Source of the DNA: Fomitopsis serialis
Lineage: Eukaryota; Basidiomycota; Agaricomycetes; Polyporales; Fomitopsidaceae
DNA length: 64,000 nt
Direction of reading: 5' to 3'
Assembly (NCBI RefSeq): GCF_022376445.1
Contig: NW_025954961.1
Coordinates: 558,001-622,000 of the forward strand
The notes beneath the pieces are model-generated. The model was given only the letters and a program-made list of their open reading frames with translations. It was not told the DNA's origin and did not search any database. The translations under genes were made by a program, and so were the position numbers. Positions 56,547-64,000 of the stretch are shown piece by piece (position 1 is the stretch's first letter; every line of letters begins with the position of its first letter).

Positions 56547-58523
56547 TCAGTCCCGACCCAACCCCTTCCTGACCGCATCCGTCAAGTCCCACTGGTCCGT
56601 GTCTCCACTGATGTCGAACATATTCACGCCCAACATCCCGACACCCTGCGCAAAAGCCGCCTTCATCCCCAGCGAGAGCGGGTCGTCGTAGGTCACGACC
56701 TGGTCCGCCGCGCCCGACCGCAAGAACGGCGTGCTCGAGCACGCGTCCCACTCCCGCGTGAACCCGCTCCATCCGTCGTACACGCTGTCGATCTCCCTCC
56801 CGTTCGCGAGGTAGCGCGTGGGCGAGCTGCTCCCGTCCGGGCTTGCGTCCCCCGACTGGCCGTCGTACGGCTCTTGCGGCGTGTACTGGAGGATGCCCTG
56901 CGCCACGAGTGCGCGGAACTGCACCTGCCCGTTGGCTGCGCTTCCGTCCTCGTTCGTGGCCATAATCGGGGGCGTTGACGTTGAACTCTCTGACTCGGAA
57001 GACGCAGCAGAGCCGCCAGACACGTCCTCGGACATACCTCCCGAACCGTACGCGTCCGTGTCTGCGTCCGTCCACTGCAGGAGCGACGATCGAGCGCGGT
57101 GCCGGTTGCGCAGACGCCGGCGATGCGCGCGCCGACGAGGAGGCGCCGATCGTTGGCGGAGGCGCGTCGCGCTCGTTTGCGATATGTACCCGTACGCGGG
57201 AACCCCGAGCACGAGCTGGCTGGCGGGGAAGCCTGCGGAAGTCCACGCTTTTACGGCAGCCGCGGCGCTCGCAGTGGGCTGCGTCGAGTTGTGGCACGCG
57301 TCGCTGAGGGGCGCGTTGGGGCCGGGGGTATTCGATGCTGGGCGAGCGCGTGTCAAGGTCAGTGTGGTCTCTGTTCGCTTTGCGCGTAGATTGTGGAAAT
57401 GAGTACGTACAACCCCATGCATCGTAGTTCATGATCAGGACCCAATCGAGCACCTGTGCGAACGCGGAGACGTCAGTGAGCGGATTGCCGTTCGCATCTG
57501 CGAAGGGCACGGTCTGCACGGCTGCGCTCATCTTCGCATCGGGCGGGAGCGTGGTCCGGAGAAGCTGCAGAAACGACAGGAAGTTCGCTGTATCGTCGGG
57601 TGAGACGGCGTTCCCGCTGTTCCCCGCCTGGCCGGGGTACTCCCAGTCGATATCGACGCCGTCAAGCCCGAACGCGTCGTAGAACGCGCGGATGTTGTTC
57701 GCGAACGTTTCCCTGCTCTGCGCATCAGACACGGCCGGAGAGAAGTATCTATCCGCTTCCGTTAGCACGCATACATACCACGCGTCGCGGAAGGGACATA
57801 CTGGCCGCCCGTCCACCCGCCGACACTCAGCTTCACCTTCGCGCCGCTATCGTGCGCCGTAGTCACCAATCGCCCGAGCAGATCCTGCGCCTCATCCGAG
57901 CCGTCCCACGTCAAGTTGTATGTTTGGTCGGGCACCGCGAACGCGAAGTCGATCCAGTCGAACCGCCCAAAGTCGATCTTCTCCGGCGGGAACGCGGGCG
58001 CCGCCCAGTCCGGGTAGTACGCCATGACCAAAGGCGTCGCCACCGGTCCCGGTGCGCTGCTCGGCGAGGGCGCGGAGGGATCTGCGGTGGTCACAGTCGC
58101 GGAAGGTGCGGGTGTGCTCGTCGGCGGCGCGGTGGGTGTCGAGCTGAGAACAGCGGTGCTAGACTGAATGGTTGGAGACGAAGCCTGCGCAGTGGGAACT
58201 AGCGCTCCCAACGCTGACTGCACGCCATCCGGCGGGAGGAAGAATATCGCCTCAGAGTCCAAGCCCGAGGATGTCGTAGCACCAGCACTAGGGGACGCAG
58301 AGCTCGATGTGGACATCCCGGCGGGCGTGCTTGATGACGAGACTGCGGTGGCCGATGGATCTGCAGACGACAGTGTAGAGGCCCCGGGTACAAGGAGTGT
58401 TGAAGTGACAGTTTCCGTGACAGCCAGATCATCCTGCGCGGGCGCAGCGAGATCCCAGGGTACGCCGAAGGCTAGGCTCGGGAGGAAGAGAAGCGCGACA
58501 GATATGGATCGACGAAAAGACAT
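56547..58523 (-). CDS. Secreted GH18 chitinase
   Basis: Endo- or exochitinase of glycoside hydrolase family 18, acting on chitin in the wall or environment. The ATG at 58523 gives signal peptide MSFRRSISVALLFLPSLAFG. About 130 residues rich in Ser/Thr/Ala/Pro follow (likely O-mannosylated linker). The barrel begins PLVMAYYPDWAAPAFPPEKI, with KVKLSVGGWTGGQ on strand 3. After an intron comes YFSPAVSDAQSRETFANNIR and the catalytic DGVDIDWEYPG (final acidic residue of DxxDxDxE near residue 277). Then come KMSAAVQTVPFADANGNPLT and DWVLIMNYDAWG, and after a second intron LVLGVPAYGYISQTSAT. It ends MLGVNMFDISGDTDQWDLTD then AVRKGLGRD (stop 56547). The linker precedes rather than follows the catalytic domain and no chitin-binding module is visible. 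An arginine-rich stretch near 57100 may hide two compensating frame shifts. Confidence 0.87.
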
Positions 58524-61212
58524 TGCAAAGGGGTTTTGTCAGTCAACGACAATGCGAAAGCAGATTGTGCGAAAGCGAAGGAAAGCGAATGAGGGCCTGC
58601 CTGGAGAAACGAGCTAGACTGGGTGGTCCGCTGGAGAGATCCTCTCCTTCACGCAGAGATGACCATTGCTGCGTTGCGAACGCGACTACGACCGAGAATG
58701 GACCATGTCAGCCACGGAGGACCGCAGTCCAGGCCAGATGGACAACTCAACGAAGTCATTTCAAAATCGCCCGACTGATTCGTCGCAACTCTCCGGACCC
58801 AACCCCAGATCATCCCCTTAGCGTATTTTGCTTCCGTCTTGTTCTGGTTTCAGTCGTGCGCAGTGCGTACCGAGGTCTGAGAAGCGGGTCTCAGGACGCA
58901 AGTACAGCCCGCCTGAGCAGACACAGCTGTTCGGGTCATCGTGACTGATGCCAGCGAGGGGCTCATCGTCCCGAGGCGAGCTAGACGAACGGGATGTCAC
59001 GCTGTGCTTCCGAAAGGTACAGTCCGACTGGCACGTACCTTGACCCAGCGGCCGTCGGGGACCCGCTGTCTGACGCCGTCGATGCACACTATCACCGGAA
59101 GCCCGCGTTGGATGTAGAGACGGCCCGAGGGTTAACGTTCAAAGTTCAGTTGACAGAGACCCATCGTACCGTTGTATCACCGAGACGTTATGAAGAATGC
59201 GAAGACGAGGAAGCGCAATTAATCACCGAAATCAACATTCGCGCATGTGCATGATGAAAGAACTCGAAGACTGGCCGCCATTTCGACGTCGAAGTACCGG
59301 GCTGTCGACGTGGGATGTCGATCTATCGTTGACAAGGCTCTAGGCTCGTACCGACGCTCTGCGGCGTGTCCCTCGAAATCTGACCCGCGCATCCACCATC
59401 AGGAATTGTCCCCCTATTGAGGATCTTTGTGCACTTTCTCTCGCGGTGACAACGGGGATGGACAGAACCACGCGCGACGTTTCAGCTACTCCGGTCCTGA
59501 GGCATATGGGGCCTAGACGTACGGCCCAAGCGCATTCCCGAGCGCGGCCCGCAAGGCCAATGACACCCGGCTTGTACCAAGGGGCATGAGCGGAACAGAG
59601 GATCCATCTACATGCGGGAGGATCAGGGCGTGGACAGATGTCAACTTGCGTACGGGGATGTTGGCCTGAAGAGGAAGGGGGAACGCTCGAGACGTCGGGA
59701 CGTGGCAACTGGCAGAGGACACGTCCGACTGTGGCTGATGCTGGTTCGAGGCGTAGAGATGTGACAATATACGAAGCAGCCTGTCGCTGAGACATCCCTC
59801 CGGAGCTCATATGCTGCCATGCACGCACCAACAAGGGAGGATCCGTCGATCATGGGCGAACATCTGCGAGGAGAATGCGAAGTAGGCCATAATCAATCAC
59901 TCACAGTTTGGAGAATTGTGATGGTGAGGTGCACGAAGGAATCACATTTCCTTTCGAATGCGAGAGTGAATATTCTAGGATCGCCAGCCAAAAGGTGTGT
60001 CGCACGAGATGATTGACGTCAACTTTCGAGACAATGCTGAGCGGTAATTATATCGCGCACCATACGCGAGAACACTTGGCCAGCGTTGTTGCATGACAAC
60101 GGCGGCGTGCCGCGGAAGATCTGCGCCACGCCAATTTGGCACGCAAATGAATAATAAACGACGACCGCGGATGTCTGTCCTTCGTAGCGGTCCCAGTAAG
60201 GATAAGAAGCACAACAAGACACGAATGGAACGTGGGAGGGAGGGTATTGTCTCCCAAATGGGGTGAACATCCCAATCAAGCTCAACGCGTTGGCTTGATG
60301 CCGAGTTCTCCATTTGGTGACATGGCTGCCTTTACGGGCGCGAAGACGGAACAAGTCACAACAATGCAGTTCGGAATGACAGGGTTCGATGCAGGAAGGT
60401 GAAACGCTGGCGCTCGCACTCACCGTCGCAAATATTACTCAAGCCGACGCGTGTCCCACAGTCCCGCACCCCCTCGAGGCTTCTCATAAGACATGAGGCG
60501 GACGCATATACGCGGAGCCAACGGCGACAGGGCGCGAGGCGAAACGAAGAAGGGGCGGGCCGGAGGAGGCGTCGAGTCATGTCGGTGGCGGAATCCGTCG
60601 CCGGGCGCGATTGGATGGCGGCGAGGTCGCCGGGCGCCACGATCAGTTGAGCGGGCCAATGGGTGCACACAAGCGATGGCCGACCGCAGCGGGCAGCCGC
60701 ACAAGGGCCGCGCTGACGGCAGCCGCACAGAGATGCCAATGAATAGGAACAATGGCAGCGCGAACAAGGTGTTGTGCGTGTGAAAGTGACTGGGCAGGGT
60801 TCGGGTGTTCTGTTGAGCGAGAAGGTGGGGGGCAGACAGCGCGACAGCGACAGGTGGCGGGCTTTGGGAGGCCTGGGGGGATCCGGACGAGACGGAGAGT
60901 GCGGGCTGGGCGGGAGCAGGATCTGGACGGAGATCTGGATCTGACGCCAGATTAGGTCGGCTTCGGAGCCCGATCCGCGCGCCTGTGGCGGGTCGCGTCT
61001 CATTAGGGCACGTGCTGCGAGAAGGCCGTGGTTGGCTGGACGGGCGTCTGCGAGGACATTGGAGGATTTGTGTCCGCGGTGTGTCGCCGATCGGCGAGGC
61101 GCCGCATCTGCGCCTTGCCTGCCACAATGGAACACCACCCACGGGGCCTCTGTATAAAACACCCGGTCCCAGGTTATCCCTCCTCGTCCCCCCGCCGCAC
61201 CAGCCTTCTGCC
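58524..61212. other. Long gene-poor region between divergent genes
   Basis: About 2.7 kb between the chitinase (-) and the small proline-rich gene (+). The last 850 bp is very G-rich on the plus strand and produces long open frames on both strands that lack any conserved pattern. I see no RNA gene or transposon domain. Confidence 0.45.
61153..61158 (+). promoter_or_regulatory. Probable TATA box
   Basis: TATAAA in TGTATAAAAC, 55 bp before the ATG of the gene at 61213, in an otherwise GC-rich leader. Confidence 0.5.
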
Positions 61213-61842
61213 ATGTCCACGGCTCTCTTCCCCCCGCCACGCATGCCCTCGCCCCAGTACAAGCCCGCCCCGCTCCCCTCCCCGACAGGCAGGCCAGGCA
61301 TCCCCTGCCGCACCTCCCGCGACCGCCTCCACCTCCCACCCCATCCAGAGGAGCCTCCCATCCCGCCCCGACTCATTGGCTCGCCCCTCCTCAAGAGGAT
61401 GACCGTCAGGCCCGACCAGCCGCACCTCCTCAGCTACAAGGCCCAGTCCGAGCTGTGGATCGACGGCGATGAGTTCGGAACGCGTAAGACAGAGAGCGCA
61501 CAGACGTCCCCAGCTTCGTCCCCCTCTTCGCCCGCTCCTGTCTCGCCCAGACGGCCCGGGCACCGACGAACCCCCTCCATCGTAGTCTCGTCGCCGCGAA
61601 AGCGATCGCACTCGCCGCCCCCGAGCCCCATGCCTGCAGCACCGCCCCCGCCAGTCCCGCCGATCCCCTCGTCCGCACTCGCGACCCCAGGGGCCAAGCG
61701 TGCCACCCTGCGCTCTCCGCCAACGGGCTACTCGCAGGTGCACATCCCGGACATCGATCACTCATCGCCGCTGGCGCCCACCTCCCAGCCAAAACGCACT
61801 AGGTGGGCTCGCAAAGCACCTTCTGTTCGCGGCCTTCATTGA
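61213..61842 (+). CDS. Hypothetical proline/serine-rich protein, 209 residues
   Basis: A single exon, ATG at 61213 (MSTALFPPPRMPSPQYKPAP) to stop at 61842. It is intrinsically disordered by composition, with many SP/TP pairs (SPASSPSSPAPVSPRRPGHR) that are potential proline-directed phosphorylation sites. One more ordered segment reads LLKRMTVRPDQPHLLSYKAQ. The C-terminus is basic. A TATA box lies upstream. No function is recognised; such short disordered proteins are common as lineage-restricted genes in Agaricomycetes. Confidence 0.6.
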   Translation: MSTALFPPPRMPSPQYKPAPLPSPTGRPGIPCRTSRDRLHLPPHPEEPPIPPRLIGSPLLKRMTVRPDQPHLLSYKAQSELWIDGDEFGTRKTESAQTSPASSPSSPAPVSPRRPGHRRTPSIVVSSPRKRSHSPPPSPMPAAPPPPVPPIPSSALATPGAKRATLRSPPTGYSQVHIPDIDHSSPLAPTSQPKRTRWARKAPSVRGLH

Positions 61843-63426
61843 GCTCAGGCCATTAGCAGCTCCCCATTCTCGTCGAGCTCGGTCACGTCGTAACGCCGCG
61901 ACATCCGTCTGACGCTGGACTACGTTTGTCTATGCCGCTCGTCGCGGGCGCTGTATGTATCTCTATCAGCCGCAGTGTCGTCGCAGCCGCCACCCTCCTC
62001 ACACGTCGCCATTCGTCGCCAGCGATCCTGCCGCCGTGCATTCGTGGTCACGCCGAGAGTCGCCGCCTTATCGCCATCGTCACCCGGGCTCACTGCATCG
62101 TCATGCTCGAGCTGACAGGGGCAGTACCTCCACTCGGACTAGCACGTCGACTGTGAGCTTCTGCCCGCCGGATGCTGGGGAGGGACTACCACGACGCTGC
62201 GTCGGCTCGCGCCCCGTGTACAGTAAACCCTGTGTAACTCCTGAAAAGTGCCCCTTTCTGCGCCCTTCTGTCGGGCACTCTCACGCCTTCTCCCTTTCGC
62301 CTACTTTAGATCCCACTTTCTACTCTGGTCCCGCACCGCATCCGTACTTCCTTATCACATCCGCGGGTCACTTTGTCGTCTTTTGGTTTCCCGTGCGCGA
62401 TGTTCCGTCCACGTTCCTTCATGTGCATACTCTCCTACTCCTCCCGCTCTGCTATCCGCCCTGCTCTCCGCTCGCACCGTATGTTCTGCTAATCACCTGG
62501 TCCCTGTTACACATCATCGCTCCTTTCGCTTCGCTGTCTTTCTGGTCACAAGGGCATCCATATCGGTATTTATGGACTGAACTCTCTTTGGTTGTTACTT
62601 TCGTAGGTTAGACTCGGCGGGTGCTGTAGTACTGTGCGTTGTGACAGTACGCAGTCGTCCTCCTAATCGTCGTCATGTGTAGCATACGTTGTACCAAGTA
62701 TGGTCGCAATGTACTTACTCTGATACATTACCCTCGCATAGTGAATGAATGATAGACGTTTCTACGCGTATTGTACTCCGTGCGCGCGGTGGGAAGACCT
62801 TGGCCCTGTGCGTTGTACTATACTGCACCCTGACGTACTGCTTCTCCGCCGCGCCGTGGAGAACACTCTCATGTTGTCAAGAGCCCGCGATCCTCCCCAC
62901 CTCTTCTGACATTCGCACCTTCATACTGGGAACCTCCGTCCAACAGCTGCGCACGACCACTCTGCGACCACCCGTCGAAGCTTCAGAATCACAACACGAT
63001 TGGAAGCCGCCGTCCATTTTCCGACAGGACGGCGGCAACGCATTCCCCAATCTGACTGGGCGCCCGATCCATTGCGCCAGTCCCCGGGTACTCACCGCCA
63101 GAACGGCCAGTAGCGTCCTCCCTGTGCTGCGACATAAGTTACGTGCTGCCGGCCATCCACGCTCTAGTCCCCGGCCCGCCTAGGTTCGCCGCCAGGCTAC
63201 GGGGGCGTGCGGGCTCTGGGTATGGCAGGCCCGGTCACGGCGCCGGTTCATTGGCTGCGAATGCGCGTGGGCCCCTGTGGATGCCACTGTAACTGGAGAG
63301 CTGGTGGAGCGTTGCGGCTGAGCTTGAAGCTGATTCGGGGCCTGGGCGTCGGGAGCCTGACCCTATAGATTGAAAGCGGCACCGTGCCGCCGATCGAGTG
63401 ACTCAGAGCAGTGCTACTGTACCAAT
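61843..63426. other. Gene-poor 3' flank
   Basis: Pyrimidine-rich sequence to about 62600, then mixed sequence. Several open frames of 70-200 codons overlap here but none has conserved motifs, splice sites or a convincing start. A short hairpin with 7-bp arms and one central base is at 63376-63390. Confidence 0.4.
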
Positions 63427-63463
63427 GGGCTTCGCACTATGGTACTACCATAGTGCGAAGCCC
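63427..63463. repeat. Perfect palindrome, 18-bp arms around one base
   Basis: Left arm GGGCTTCGCACTATGGTA, centre C, right arm its exact reverse complement. It could fold as a long hairpin or represent two inverted element ends joined head to head. Confidence 0.9.
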
Positions 63464-63777
63464 TAGTGGGCGCCCCTGGAACGCTAATCGCGAGCCTGGC
63501 CAACCTGAAGGCGCCGCCTTCCTTGATCCTGATTGTGTGCTCGAACCCTGACGCGGACGGGCAGTCGTGGCTGATCTTGGACAAGGGCGTTTGGGACCTC
63601 GGCGCGCCGCGTCGCGGGTTCTTAGCTCCCATGTCGGCCGCGCACCAGTCATAGGCGGTGTAGCGCAGTCAGACCCTGTGTGTACCCCCGGGAGGGCAAC
63701 GTCGTAGGACGTGTCCTGCGCAGACCTTCTCGTGGTCCGGGGGGTAAGTAGTCCGTAAGGACGAAACTAACTTGCGC

Positions 63778-64000
63778 ATGGCCTCGGACAAGCAGTACGC
63801 CCCGAGACCAGGGATGATCATCCCGGATGGCTCACTGCCATCCACCCTCATATCGAGCTCGCTCCGCGAGTTCGACAAATACATAATACGCCTCAAGGCC
63901 ACGAGGGTTAACACACGCTCTCAACCAAGAGCAACATACCTAGAACGCGTCCTGCTCGCTGGCTGGAGTGCCCTGCTCGCCTGTCCTTCACGAAAGGCGC
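63778..64000 (+). CDS. Open frame running off the window end, hypothetical
   Basis: An ATG at 63778 (MASDKQYAPRPGMIIPDGSL) opens a frame without a stop to base 64000. It contains a plausible helical segment (SSLREFDKYIIRLKATRVNT) and then LERVLLAGWSALLA. No family recognised. An antisense frame over the same bases is also open, so strand choice is tentative; normal residue composition favours plus. Confidence 0.3.
   Translation, partial: MASDKQYAPRPGMIIPDGSLPSTLISSSLREFDKYIIRLKATRVNTRSQPRATYLERVLLAGWSALLACPSRKA

Noticed and set aside
56818..57402. 194-codon plus-strand open frame
   Set aside because: Antisense of the chitinase C-terminal exon.
60356..61394. Two overlapping 320-codon minus-strand frames
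   Set aside because: They lie in a G-rich promoter region antisense to the 61213 gene, both are low complexity and neither has conserved motifs or introns.
63437..63914. Minus-strand frames near the window end
   Set aside because: They overlap the palindrome or the better-looking plus-strand frame and show no conserved pattern.
1..64000. CRISPR arrays, rRNA operons, bacterial promoters
   Set aside because: Intron-rich eukaryotic genes throughout; no regular spaced direct repeats and no rRNA-like sequence were seen.
1..64000. tRNA genes
   Set aside because: A few GTTCGA-like strings occur (for example near 60385) but none sits at the right distance from an A-box with a foldable cloverleaf.

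Overview
The window is a stretch of nuclear genome from a filamentous basidiomycete, most likely an Agaricomycete. The evidence is GC-rich coding sequence, very short introns (about 48-65 nt, GT..AG, often with a CTAAC/CTGAC branch sequence), many introns per gene, and close packing on both strands. The protein set is typical of the group: FMP27, MET6, xylitol dehydrogenase, mitochondrial EF-G2, STE14, RPL9, PCF11, SWT1, a GT32 sphingolipid mannosyltransferase, PUS7, URA3, DOM34, a phosducin-like protein, photolyase, BUD13, secreted glutaminases and a GH18 chitinase. I see no bacterial genes, CRISPR, rRNA or confident tRNA.

Layout. 1-1705 (+) is the 3' end of FMP27/BLTP2. 2150-4609 (-) is a fungal membrane protein. 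5660-9743 (+) is a large cysteine-rich protein with repeated zinc-finger-like motifs. 10621-13177 (-) is MET6, divergent from xylitol dehydrogenase at 14015-15539 (+). 16111-17645 (+) is an acidic conserved hypothetical whose stop lies 28 bp from the stop of mitochondrial MEF2 (17674-20244, -). MEF2 is divergent from STE14 (20467-21489, +). RPL9 (21668-22406, -) is divergent from PCF11 (23046-25629, +). SWT1 (26079-27590, +) and a SUR1-like glycosyltransferase (28400-30048, +) follow. Then come an MFS transporter (30490-32432, -), PUS7 (32860-35869, -) divergent from URA3 (36136-37066, +), DOM34 (37101-38890, -) divergent from a TXNDC9/PLP1-like gene (39079-40049, +), an RNI-like hypothetical (40281-41470, -) and photolyase (42139-44387, -).

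From about 45 kb the window becomes more accessory. It holds two diverged fungal glutaminases on the minus strand (44979-48184 and 50375-53760) and a broken, internally deleted chitinase copy (54267-54803). BUD13 sits between that copy and the intact chitinase (56547-58523). A long gene-poor stretch, a small proline/serine-rich gene (61213-61842) and a further gene-poor end with a perfect palindrome follow. The secreted enzymes release ammonium from glutamine and break down chitin, which would fit nitrogen and cell-wall recycling.

A major caveat: many housekeeping genes (MET6, URA3, MEF2, PUS7, SWT1, photolyase, the zinc-finger gene) carry single-base frameshifts. Where the expected codons can be inferred, these are mostly loss of one base from a short run of C or G. 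Other genes (xylitol dehydrogenase, STE14, RPL9, PCF11, PLP1-like, BUD13 and, as far as I followed them, the glutaminases) read cleanly. This looks more like patchy base-calling error than biology, so gene breaks here should not be taken as pseudogenes without reads.
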